Shown here piece by piece: positions 24,231-42,900 of a DNA stretch of 64,000 nucleotides. The notes under the pieces are model-generated. The model made no database searches. It saw only the letters and a program-made list of their open reading frames with translations, and had not been told where the DNA came from. How positions within the stretch are numbered: position 1 is the first letter of the stretch; each line of letters starts with the position of its first letter. The position numbers and the translations under genes are program-made. Source of the DNA: Bugula neritina (Eukaryota > Bryozoa > Gymnolaemata > Cheilostomatida > Bugulidae); contig OZ037765.1 in NCBI GenBank assembly GCA_964035545.1, forward strand, positions 31,401,504 through 31,465,503. Reading direction: 5' to 3'.

Positions 24231-26026
24231 ACTGTAAGAACCTAGAAAAAATTTAGTTGTAAGGAAAGGTTAAAAGCACAATCACAATACCAAAATCACC
24301 AATTGTACAATGATAATAATATAAATGATTAATAAAAGTTGACAACATAAATTTATTTTCAACATAAATGATTTAAGCAACATTTATATAAAAATGATAT
24401 CAATTATAATACAAATCGAAAGAATCACTATCAGTATTACTATTAATATTACCATGGCATTAGGCATTATCATTATGATTTTTATATTTGAATTTTTAAG
24501 ATTAACTATTAATATTATAATTATTCATTGTTACTGTTATTGCATTTATTGATTGTTGTAATACTAATACTAAGAGTTACAATATAAATAATTACAATAT
24601 TAAGCTTGCTATTACTATTAGTATTAGTATTATACTAATAGTAATAGCAATATTTAATTTTACCTTGTCATTAAATTCAATATTATTTTATTAAACATTA
24701 GCATTAGACTTAGTTTTGAAATTAAATTAAAATTATTAATTAATACTAACAGTAATAGTAATAGTAATACTAATACTAATAGTAAAACTAATACTAATAG
24801 TAATAGTAATACTAATACTAATAGTAATACTAATAGTAATAGTAATACTAATACTAATAGTAATAGTAACTATATTATTTCATTATGAATATTATCAATA
24901 TCATAGAGTCTAACGAAAAGGCTATTTTGTAAATGCTACATCATGATTATTACCAATTATTTTATTTCAATATGCAAAATTATAATGACAGTTTCAGGTC
25001 AAACAACATTCAGATACATAAAATTAAATTCTCATTACGATTACAAATTATCTAAATCCGAATCTGCAACTGGAAGCAGTACAAATCTTTATAAAGAGTA
25101 ATTAATGTACTCGGCAAGTAGGAAATTGCGAATTGCAGCGAGGTTTCTCTTTGTCGACTATAAGTTGATAGAGAGTTGTCTTACCTAACAACTCTATGTT
25201 AATGCTGATGACCATTGAACTATTATAGTTTCAGTTCAGTGCTGATGACCAGCTCTGAACAGTCCTCTCATGCAATGCTATATAAGTTAGCATACTAAAG
25301 CAATGCTATATCCTGTAATCTGTATAGTTTTTGTATAAAAATTAGTATGTTTATATGTATTATACATAATATGATCAAAATTAAAGTTGCAACATTTTTA
25401 GATGCCAGTAAATGTTCTTTGCTAGTAGATTTGCATTCACAAATATACAGCTCAACACAAGCATGCTTGCTTCTACAAAAAAACCATTTTGAAAAATCTA
25501 AATGACAAATTTGCAGGAACATATTATTTTACAGGAAATAAAGCGGATGTCCTTCTAGTTTGTTTAAATGCCATGTAGTCTAGGAATAATAATATATCCA
25601 TGTTTTGCTCCAATTTCTAAAAGCTGGCCATAGCATTGAGAGCAATAACTAAGAGCAGATTACTCCAACAAAATGCTTTTTGTTTTATTATAATTAAAAA
25701 AATGTAAATCTAAAACCAATTAAAGTGCTTGCTACATATAAATCTATTTAAATAAAATGGAAAATTGTATATGTACATTATTACATAGTATAAAATATGG
25801 CGTAAAATTTAAAATTGTAGTTTAGAAAACAAACTAAGTTTTAGCTTCTACACTAACACCGAGAAATCAATATAGTTTCTGTTCACACACAATATGTATA
25901 CATGTGTATGATATGTGTACATAGGTATAGTATATACATCACTATCAGAAGAATATCTATACTCTACATAAAGTATCAATAAAGTGCGACTAGGTAACAG
26001 CCAGGTGCAAACACAAACTAGACACT
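24231..26026. other. Intergenic GLYCTK-DHPS, simple-sequence rich
   Basis: No gene recognised. It contains a block of trinucleotide-like repeats (24,725-24,868). A dispersed repeat near 25,030-25,130 (GTACTCGGCAAGTAGG) has a diverged partner in a GLYCTK intron at about 23,640-23,720. Any DHPS 3' UTR lies just left of 26,027. Confidence 0.5.
24725..24868. repeat. (ACTAAT/AGTAAT)n simple repeat
   Basis: Tandem six-base units of ACTAAT and AGTAAT, irregularly mixed. Similar cryptic repeats recur at 36,390-36,450, 56,640-56,920 and 60,000-60,190. Confidence 0.85.
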
Positions 26027-29739
<3,713 letters not shown>

Positions 29740-30625
29740 TACCTCTTCCGGGTTATAGTATAACCTGTAAAATGTATTTAGTATACCAAATCCAATAATT
29801 GAGAGTTGCCTGCTCACCCGAAAATTGCAGATTTCAGGTAGCACAACTTTACAAGCATTTAGAACTGTCTTTTCATTTTGTAGTGCAAACCGAAAAAAAC
29901 TAAATTTTTAAGCACTTATGCTTTACCTATGATCTTTAAAAATTTGAAATAAAAATAGTTTTCTGAGTTTATTCTTAAAGCAAAATTGTAGAATACTGTC
30001 AGCAGAATCTACACTTTGACTTTGTTACTTGCTTTATTTACTTTTTTGCTATTTTTTTCTCATTCTTGTAAATTTTTCATAAGTGTTAAATAAAACAAAA
30101 CAAAACAAACTTAGGTGATGTTATAGTTATACTAATTCACTATAACTTATAGCTATTGTTATTGTAACACTAAACTTATGATTATTATAATAATAATTAA
30201 TATTAATATTATGACACTAAACTTAATGATTATTGAGTATACTTGTAACAACAATTACATGTATAATAATTTAAATTATCCGATTATAGTAATATTTAAG
30301 TTTATTAATTAAATTCAAAATCAAACTTAAACACAATAATTATGACTGTGACAATCGGAACGGATGTTCCCGTGGTAAAACTAAAACTAAAACTAAAAGT
30401 AAATCTCTAGCTCAGTCTAACTCTAAGTCTAAGTGAAAGAATACGTTAATAGCGATAGTTGAATCATGTGAATTGAGAGCCCATCTCAGAAAAAGATAAC
30501 ACTATCTATAAGTATATGCAGCGTGGTATCTCCTCTACCTCTTTGTCCATAAGCATAAGAATAAGATTAGGTATCAGTATTGAGTATGAGTATGCGGCCA
30601 GATGGGCAGGTGAGCAGATAAATCA
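29740..30625. other. Upstream of DHPS-a
   Basis: Presumed promoter side of DHPS-a. AT-rich with patches of simple sequence such as AAACTAAAACTAAAAG (30,375-30,400) and TCTAAGTCTAAG. No gene or defined regulatory site is recognised. Confidence 0.4.
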
Positions 30626-32591
<1,966 letters not shown>

Positions 32592-34719
32592 GAGTAGAGC
32601 GAATTGTTTCAATTTTAATCGCTGCCTTTAGAGTAAGAACCAGTTTGTCTTCAAGCACTTGCGTGATAGGGTGGTTACACTTCAGTCGCCACTTTGTTGT
32701 TTGTATTCATAACATCAGTTTGCAGCTAGCGGTTCTAATTTTATGTATTTTATATTTTCAAACTTAAATTATTATTACCACTGTTGTAAAATCATAATGT
32801 ATTGGGTATTGGATTTAGTGATACTCATAGTCATACTCATACTGATAGTGATACTAATATTCTAACAGATTTACTTTTAGTCATGCTCTTCAACTTTAAG
32901 TTTTACAGTGTTAATAGTCTCTGAACTGAGTACGTTGTCATAACCAGTCATAAAATAAAAATTATTAATAAAGCTAAACCAGATTGAGATTGGGATTATC
33001 ATTAATATTATTATCATCATGATCATCATTAAATCAAAATGAATAACATTTAATTTTATTTTTGCTGTTACAATATAATTCAATATGAATAAAGAATAAT
33101 TATAATGATGACTTGTTATTGATGAAAAAGTTAAATTTTTAGCTAAATTGAAATTGATAAAGTTAAAAGTAGTTGATACTGATACTGAATCTCAATCTGA
33201 TAGTGATAGGCCTGTGGCTGTTTCCTATTGCCTATTGGTATCTAATAATTATTTATGTTTTTGTATTAAGTAATTTTGATATTTAATTTTATATCATTTT
33301 CAATACCATATTTATGTTAATTTAAATTTATGGTACCTGAGACCAATCTCAATATGAATATATATGTTATTTAACTTCAATGAGTATGCAAGCGCCAATA
33401 GTTGTAGTCATGGTTATTTAGCTAGGTGCAGGAATGGAGATTTTTAGGAATTTTTTTTCTGCAAATGCAGTTGAAAGTTCCCATACTTTTGTTTGATTGG
33501 TCAATGTCAATATTTTTTGTTGAGTAAAGAGCTTTAGATAGCTACAAGTGTTGACTGTAGCCTAAAGCACTTAGAATATTATGTGGAAGGGGCTAATTAT
33601 TTGATTTTATTGTTTAATGTGTATTGATACTTTGTCTTTAAGGCTTTCTTAAGCCTTAAATGTATTATATTCAATTGTCCATTGCGTGCAACTAGTAATT
33701 TTCTGTGTTAAGCTAAGTTTCCAAAAAGTAGTGTGGTGCTATTGTTTGAGAGAAGCTGCAGATTTATTAAAGGAAAGCAACTTCTCATGCTACAATGAAC
33801 GCTAAATTCAGGTTATCTTAGAACTTTAAAGTCCATGTTGTTAGATTTTAATGGTAAATATATTTGTATTTGTTGGTTGTGTTCTGTCTGTTGGTTGTGT
33901 TCGACAGTTGCTTGGATGTTTTACACAGAAGTGTAAAATGGTGGGTTTGGTTGATTAAAATTACATGTAAGGCAGGGGCTCTGACAACTGGTAATGTTAT
34001 TTTTAGTTTTTCCATTTAGTTGTCAATTTAGTGGTCCAATAATATTATTGCAGCTAGATGTTAGGGCTTCAGGAAACTCCTAGGAAAAAAGAGATTATAG
34101 ATTATTTTAGAACTGTGTCTAATACTTTTGTAATGCAGTTATGATGTTCTTAATACAATTTCTCTAACACTCAACAAATGTTTAAATTTTTGAAATATAT
34201 CATTCATTGAAATCTAGCATTCCAATACTGGTATATAAAAACTCGAAGATTCTAATATTTTCAACAAACTTGATTGACAAGCCTTAGGGTTGAAGAGAAG
34301 TTTTAAAAATTATAATATCCCAGCAAGAATTTTAAGTATTAAATATTTTAAGAAATTTGATATTAAAAATACATTCTATTGTATTTGTAGCTCTAACATT
34401 CATTATCTTATAAACACTGAAGCAATAAAACGTTTTTTTTTATAGTGTTGGGAGTTCTAAAAAAAATTAGTGCATCCTTCATTCTTTGCTTTTTCAAAAT
34501 TTCTCTGCTTATGTTTTTGCACCTAAAAGCTGCTTTGGGAATAACTCTCAGAAGTGATTACATAAATTGTTTTCAAGTGAAGCAGTTTAACAAGAGTTAA
34601 GATAAGTCAATTGTCAATCAGCAGAAATTATAGTTTATATGAAATAAAATCTAACAAGTTGCATATCAACGAAAATTGAAATTAAGAATTTTAAAAATGT
34701 TTTGCTCTTTCACAGTGTA
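32592..34719. other. No gene recognised
   Basis: AT-rich DNA with short simple repeats (for example ATACTCATAGTCATACTCATA-like runs near 32,820). A 5' exon of the small gene at 34720 may lie here, since that gene's ATG follows a splice acceptor, but I cannot place it. Confidence 0.4.
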
Positions 34720-35156
34720 ATGACATCAAATGGACCTACAGTTTTTCCATCCTTGCTTCCAAATCAACTTCACCATGCTTGGTTTCCAGAGAAATACCAG
34801 CTAGCTAAAGAATCTGCTATAACCAAAGCAGAAGAGGCTTATGAAGCATGGAAACATGCTTTGCGTAACCAAGGAGATGGCATTCCACTCTATGGTATGC
34901 TTATTCAATATTGTACACAATTTATCTTTTATATTGTGCATAATCAAAGTTGGTCATTCCATATACATATGGTGTTAATCCTTTTTCAGGAAAAATTAGT
35001 GATGAACATCTAGTAGACCCGAGAGAAGAGGCGAGTGTGACAGACAATACTTCTGAAGATGATTTAGATACTGATGTATTAGATGACCAAGACTCTTTAC
35101 ATGACAATGATATAGATATGACCCCAGCTAACAATAATACCTCTCCTATATTGTAG
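34720..35156 (+). CDS. Small acidic protein, two coding exons, unrecognised
   Basis: Exons 34720-34894 and 34990-35156 join in phase (one base carried over) and give 113 residues. The first coding exon follows a good acceptor (CTCTTTCACAG, ending 34715), so at least one non-coding or coding exon lies upstream. The N-terminal half (residues about 15-58) is a mixed-charge helical segment beginning LLPNQLHHAWFPEKYQLAKE and including AEEAYEAWKHALRNQG. The C-terminal half is highly acidic (SEDDLDTDVLDDQDSL) and probably disordered. A polyadenylation signal AATAAA lies at 35316-35321. I do not recognise the family. It may be a whole small protein or the last exons of a longer one. Confidence 0.65.
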
Positions 35157-35315
35157 CGCATGCTCAATTTTTACAACTATATTCTAGCTGGGTGGCAGGC
35201 CTATATTGTTGCACATTTTATACCCAATATATGTCATATATAGTAATAACTTGCTAGTATATATAACATAACTTATAATTAACATATTAATGCTCATTAA
35301 TTGTTGATACAAAGG

Positions 35316-35321
35316 AATAAA
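35316..35321 (+). promoter_or_regulatory. Polyadenylation signal
   Basis: AATAAA 160 bp after the stop of the small acidic gene. Confidence 0.5.
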
Positions 35322-35329
35322 ATGTTGCT

Positions 35330-36905
35330 GTATTACAACACAGTTGGCCTTTGCCCATTGCAAAATATGTTGTTTTCCTCTTCACTTAGGTTTCTCGATT
35401 TCCTGCTATTATATTTTTGAAGCTATAAACTTTGCTAGAGTCTAAACTTGCAATGAGCTTCACAAAGGATTTATATATCTTCAAAGTTGCAATTTTCACA
35501 CTTTATGATCTTATATTTAGAACTAAAGCATTATATTTATTTTACTTTTTGTCTGTTGCATAAACTGCTGGGTTATTTATGTTTTTTTTTCAGGAAATAA
35601 TTAACTGATTATATACTGATGTTGAAGAGCTGAATTTTTTTCTAAACTTTTAAACAAGTTAATATTGCGCTCAGATACATAAATACAAAATTTACTGATC
35701 ATATTATATATGCATGTAACTGCATTGGTGACAAATTTACTTCTGCAAGCATTACAAAATGTACTTGAACGAATCCAGGATTTGTGTTCTCATTCAAATA
35801 GAAATAATGCGCATGCGTTGCATTTTTGTTGTGTATAGAGATCCTGTAAAAGTATTTTCTCACTAGTGAATTGTGTATTGATAAATTTTCTGTTTTTCTA
35901 ATTGTTGGCACTCTCCTTGGTAAAAAATATTTTTTTCTCATATACAATTAATATCTTATAGTAATTATTTGATTCTAACTAAAGCTTGATAATATTACTA
36001 TTCGCTAGCAATAGCTGTATTCTAATGACTATAAGTATTAGTATAAGATTAAGTGTTCTATTTTTAAAATTAATTCTCAAACTGTCAAAATAAATCATTC
36101 TCATTCTGATTCAAGCAGATTCAGCTACTGCGAAGTCTTATTCTTGGTTAAGAAAACTATAGTTTAAATTTTTTTTTTTAAATTGTAATTTTTATAATAT
36201 AGCGATTTAGTTATTTAGGGAACTTGAGCTGTTGCCATACTTTAACTTATAGTTTTACTGTTAGTGTTACAGTTTTACTTTTAGTTTATAAGTTATAATA
36301 TTTTCATTTATTAATAATAATCATAATGGTAATGCTAATTATTTTTATTTACTAATTTAATTATAACTGTAAGTATAAATATATTCATGATAATGATACT
36401 AACTAATACTATTACTAAGTCTAATAGTAATACTAATAGTAATGACAAATTCAAATTGACTGAATCAATTTTTATGCTAATCTCAAAGTCAATTTGTAAC
36501 AATAAATATTTGATTTCTGATTATACATCAGATAAATTTATTTAACAATATATTTATGTAAACTTATAATTGGTGGAACTGGCTAGTAATTACATACATT
36601 TAGTAGTTCAATTTAATATAACCTAGTGGTGTCATTTTTAAGCCAGATTTTAATAAAATAGTATTTCTTGTAATCAAAGAATTGATCATAATGACATCAT
36701 TACTGATCATTTCTGATTGCCCAATATTAACAAATTTTCGTAAACTTAGTGACACTGAACTTAATCAAGCTGTAGCGTTAATGTTTTTAGCAGGATGAGT
36801 CTATTTTTAGGCAAAGTAATTGAAATATCTGCAGATCTTTTATGAGTTGACTAGAAATAATTTTGCCTGTGGAAGTTTTGGTGAAGATTATTTTTGCTTT
36901 ACTTT
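35330..36905. other. Intergenic, upstream of KIF3B
   Basis: No exon recognised apart from the presumed 5' UTR of KIF3B directly before 36910. Irregular ACTAATAGTAAT-type repeats occur near 36,390-36,450. Confidence 0.4.
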
Positions 36906-36909
36906 TATC

Positions 36910-39900
36910 ATGGTAAGTTTTTATTTCTATTTCTGTTGGTAATCTATGTGATAATTTGTTTCACATTTTCAATTTATTTTTAAATTGAGCTATAAATTTC
37001 CAAGTTAAAGTTTTCATATAACTATTTAAGAGTTATAATAAATGGTCAAGAAAATACTACTATTTATATAACTACGCACATGTTGCCTGTGATGGATGCT
37101 GCAATTTTTTTCAATTTGTATCAGCTTCACTTCAAATTGAATTTTATGCTTCTTTTAGTCTAAAAAGAGCAGCAAAAGTGCAGAATGTGTAAGAGTTATT
37201 ATTCGATGTCGCCCTATGAGTGAAAAAGAAACCAAAGATGGCCATGAAAGGTAAATAAAGACATATCAAATGCAAATGGAGTGTCTAGTCATAATTGAAC
37301 TTAGCTATGTTAGATTTTTTAGATTTTCTTGCAGTTTCGTGTGTTTTTAGTAGTGTCACATATGTATGAAACCCATACAAGTATTTTTTCTTTGTGAATT
37401 AATAACTAACAATTTGCACTATGAAAGTAGTAGCTATTAACAATTGATTGCTGTTTTATTTTTACATGTTATGAGTGTAACTTGTATTTCACTCTACTGT
37501 TTTAGAGTTGTAGACATGGATACAAAAAGAGGGGTGGTTTCTATAAGGAACCCTAAAGACCCAAGTGCTGCACCTAAAGAATTCACTTTTGATTCTGTAT
37601 ATGACTGGAAGTGAGTTAGCCTTTGAACTTACACATTATAGTTGTACTGTTAGAGCTGAAAATGTTCAGTTTATGCATATAAATCATTTGCCTAAATTTT
37701 TCTTGACAATTCTTTGGAATAGAGTTTAAATTTTAAACCTTTTTTTGATAAACTAGCTTAATGCTAGAACATGAATATTTTTTAATATTTATAGAGATGT
37801 AGTTTTCTTAGTAAACAGGCATCATTGCTGTATTTATTAATAGCTCGAAACAACAAGACTTATATGAGGAAACCTTTAGAGACCTGGTGGAGTCAGTCTT
37901 AGACGGGTTCAATGGTACTGTGTTTGCATATGGTCAGACTGGCACAGGGAAAACATTCACAATGCAAGGTTCTGTCTTTCTCTTCATAGTTGCATAAGAT
38001 CATTATACTTATTATAATCAGTCTCAAATTTTTTCCATGCTTTGTTTTTTATATTAATTTTATTTTAAGGAGTGAAAAGTGATCCGGAATTAAGAGGGAT
38101 GATTCCCAACTCATTTGAACACATTTTTCAGCATATTAGTCGCTCAGAAAACCAACAGTATCTAGTTCGGGCCTCATATTTAGAGATATATCAGGTGCGT
38201 ACTGAGCATTATGTTATGTAACATTGCGAGAAGTTTTGTAAACATAACTACTTGTTCTTACTCATAAAACTTTGCTTTGATATTCACTCAGTTCAGATGA
38301 AATACTAATTCTTGTTACCCAAGTTGGACAAAATTATTTTTAATATCCTTACAATTCCGTTTTGTTCAAGTATATAGATGTTAAAACCAATTTTCCTTCA
38401 ACTTTATGTATTGTAGGAGGAGATAAGAGACTTACTGTCAAAAGACCAATCACGTCGTCTGGAGCTGAAAGAAAGACCGGATACAGGCGTGTATGTAAAA
38501 GATCTCTCATCATTTGTCACTAAAAGTGTGAAGGAAATAGAGCATGTGATGAATGTCGGGGATAAGAACAGATCTGTCGGGTAAGTGGAATCGCTAAATA
38601 CTCCGATTTTAAAGTGGTACTCAGTCAAAAACAACTAGTTATAGTTGTTCTTTCTGTCGTTGAACTACACAGTTTTCCTTTTACATCCAGTGTGAAATAT
38701 GTTGATAAACTGTAGCATGCGACCAGAGAGGTCTCAATTTTTTCTCTGCACCGAAATGAAGGAGTCAAATTTTTTGTACCCTTACATGTACTACTTATAG
38801 TTGTGTTTAGTGCATATAGATGCAACCAAAATCTATAAATGCGTTTTGGCATTACTAGGTAGTTGTATTTGAATCTGTCAGTCAAATTATACAGTTAAAG
38901 CAATATATATGGTCTTGTATGTATTGTTTTATGGTGTGTCCACAACTCACACATTTTTCTAGTACCAGCAGATGCTGAATCAGATTAATGCAAACTGTGG
39001 TGGGAGGATTGTGAAGGCAGTGACAGTTACTCTTCAAACTCTCTTAGTCATACTTTACGTTGCTAGCAGAAAGTTTTGTAGATTTTTAAAATTTTAAGAT
39101 TTGCTGCATTATGTAGTGATATGTTTACCCAGTGGTCCCTGTGGTGTAATGGTTAGCACACTTGCTTGCAAGCCAGAGGTCTTGGGTTCGATTCCCAGTG
39201 GGGGCAAAATTATTTTACAATTACTTTAAGATCAAATAATTAATTCTTCATTTTATAAAAAGAATAGTTTAAAACGTTATGATTTAGTTGCAGGCGATCT
39301 ATAGATTTTATAAAGTTTAGCATACATCATAGTTTTTAGAAATACTAAGGATTATGCAAACAAGAAATTTGTTTTCATCATTACCCTAAGACATTTTGCA
39401 AACTGAGATATGTAATCTGTTTTCTTTTAGAGCGACAAATATGAATCTTCATAGCTCGAGATCTCATGCAATATTTATAATAACTGTAGAATGCAGCCAG
39501 GTAAGTTCTCACCTCTGTGTCAAATAAGTTCAAAAAACTTATACCTTTTAACTATCAATATTATTTTAAGTCTCATCTGTAGTGCATATAAAATAACAAA
39601 ATGTTCTACTTCAAATCATTCCTATGTTTGACTCATACTCCATACTTCATACTTCTAGACTGGTGCTGATAATGAAAACCACATTAGAGTGGGCAAGTTG
39701 AATCTGGTGGACTTGGCTGGAAGTGAAAGACAATCAAAGACTGGTGCTGAGGTATTATAACTCTTCCACTCATGAAACCTTGTGTCATTTTGTTTGGTCT
39801 TTTTTTGTGGTGTCTGTGTGAATCTGGGAAATACTAAAACTTGTGAGAGACCAAATTTGAAGGTCTGCAACTCAATAATAATAAAATAAATCATCATTTA

Positions 39901-42900
39901 TCCAAGACATTTGTGCATCTACTGGTATCACATTGTATTGCTACTTTCTGCTGTTGTCTACATCTTTGCAGTAGATCATAATGATCGCCAAGGTTTGGAA
40001 TTTTTCAAATAACTTCTGTATATTATTTTCTGGTTCATTTAAGAACTTAATGAAAATTTTAATCATGCTTGCCACATTATATAGGGTCAAAGGTTAAAAG
40101 AAGCTACAAAGATTAATCTATCTCTGTCAGCGTTGGGTAATGTAATATCGGCTCTAGTTGATGGTAAAAGTTCTCATGTGCCGTACAGAGACTCTAAATT
40201 AACGAGACTTCTCCAGGACTCACTCGGAGGCAATGCTAAGACGGTGATGGTGGCTAACGTTGGGCCGGCGAGTTATAACTTTGATGAAACTGTGACAACT
40301 CTCAGGCATGTCTCTTCTTCGCAATGGCTTTTCATTGTCTGTCTGTTCTTACTTTCCTTCTGAGTACTAACACACATCATTATATTCTTGAGTCTGCTTT
40401 AGCTAGTTGAATTTAAAAAGTTTGCTTCAAAAGCACCATTATTTTAAAAAAGATAACATTTCAATGTTCAATTTTTTTATATAAATTCCTTTATCTTTAT
40501 TTTTCTTCTATATAAACTCTATTTAATTTCATGTCCTGTTAAAAATTTTAGAGTCCAAATAAAAAAACTTGTCATAAGTAGCTCAATGCATGATCAACAG
40601 TTTCTTAACCTCTGTAACAGGTGGGCAAACAGAGCTAAGAGTATTAAAAATAAGCCGAAGATTAATGAAGACCCTAAAGATGCTTTGCTTAGAGAATTTC
40701 AGGAAGAAATTGCTCGTCTAAAAGCTCACTTGGAGAACAAAGGGCCTGGTGGTGGTGGCGGTGGTGGTAAGAAGAAAAAGAAGAGAAGAACTAAGAGAGG
40801 TCCAGATGGTAGGTGACCTGCGTTCTACTTGTTGCTTGTTTTAAATGTAATAATTTGGCTAATAATTTGAAACTTTTTATAATTGCTATGGCTTCACACT
40901 CTCTTATACACTAAGTACTAGTGTACCTAGCTCAATTGGAAGTGGATTTTTGGCTCTCAGAGTGATAACTAATTCTCCCAATCAATTTTCACATGACACT
41001 ATTTTAGTCAGCCAATCAGAGAAAGATATGCTTGAGTCATACTATTTGTAAATTCACAAAAATATTTGCTTGTCCAGCTAAAATCTGTGACAAGAATGTT
41101 TATGGTGAATGATGTGGTTTTCCAACTGAAATAATTTGTGTTACTCTTTTTGTTGTGGTCATTTTTAACATCAAATGCTTAATGTGACAATTGAATTAAA
41201 TTTAGGTCAAAAGCTCGATGAGAATGGTAAGCATAGTAAAACAGATTAGCTATAATATTGTACACATACACATAGTATATCTGTTATGATGTATGCTTTC
41301 TACACTACATTATACGCTTCTTAGCTTTAAGTTTCAAGGCAGTGAACTTGTCTATCATCTTCGAATCTGTACCTTTTGTGACTCTTGAGTTGTTTTATAA
41401 CTTTCATTTATTTAAATTTGCTGTTACACATTGTTACGCAATTTGTATTTTATATACATGTAAATGTGTTTGAATGACCTACTGTAGCTTTAACTTGGTC
41501 ATAATCCATGACTTGTATGTTTGCTGATAACATTATAGGGCTGTCTTACAGGGTTGGAAAAAAGCTACAATTTTTTACACCAGATAGTAGTGTGGTTCAA
41601 AAGCTATGACACCATTGTATTTATTTACCTTTTCTAACTATATGGTACTGAATTTTTATACTACATTGACATCTTCTACTGCCCTACTCTATGTATACAT
41701 GTATGCGAGATGGAATGTGTAGGAGAGGTTGTTGAAGTCTCAGACGATGATGGGAATGATGAAGAGTCCACAGAAGATTTTGAGAAACAGCAGTGGGCCA
41801 AGTTGGAGGAGGAGAAAGAAACTATCATGTCAAATAAGAACATGCTGTCTGAGGTATTTCCTTCAAGACGTTGTGCTTCAGGTTGTGCTGCAATATAAGA
41901 GTTTTGTGTTTCGTAGTTCTAGGTAAAGAGTTATAAAGAGTTGGCTAATATTTCATGCACAAGATGTAAAAGCTTATTAGGATATATTTTAATTTTACAA
42001 TGATTATTTTAGCAGAGAACAACGGTGAAATTGCATGAAATATATTTCCTAAATCCTGAAATTTATTATTTGTTGTGATTGACTCTAGCCTCATCTTAAA
42101 TTTTATATGTTATATTACATGCAATTGTTCTTCTAACTGATATAGAGTTAAGTGTCCAGAATGTTTTCTTCTGTAGGAAAAAGAAAAAATATTGCAAGAA
42201 CTCTCTGAAAGAGAAGATCGACTTATGAAAGAAAAAGAAGCCAAGGAAGCTTTAGCTGCAAAAATAAAAGCAATGGAAGGAAAACTCCTTTCCGGAGGAG
42301 ATATCGTGGATCATACAAATGAGCAGGAACGAGCTCTGCAGAAACGCCGCCATGAAATAGCTGAACAGAAGGTTATTTCTAGAATATGCAATTTATGTTG
42401 TTGCATTGACAGTGATTTTACTACAAGTATTGTCACTTTAAATATTTAAAGGCGTCATAACTTCAGAGTTTGATGGTTGGTGACGGGTTTTAGTAGAATT
42501 TGGTTGTTGAGAATGAATTGTGTTCTAACATTTTTAATGTTGTGTTTTACTGTTGTAGAGGAAAGAAAGGGAAATGCTGCAATCGTTGGAGAAACAAGAA
42601 GAAACGGCTGTAGAGATCAAAGAGACGTACAACTCGCTACAACAGGAAGTGGATGTTAAAACTAAAAAGTTGAAAAAGGCAAGACATGTTACTATAACTA
42701 ACCAATCAGAATGTTGCTACTACAGTTAGGGTATCAGAATGTGTTACATTCAGTTGGGAACCTTTATCTTATGAGAGCAATTTTTCAAAATTTCTAAAGC
42801 ATAAAATATTCGGGCTGGTATAACAAGTGAATTTGTTGGATTACTTACTTTTTTCAATATAATTTATGATTAAATTTGTGTTCTCTTTCTTAAGCATCAT

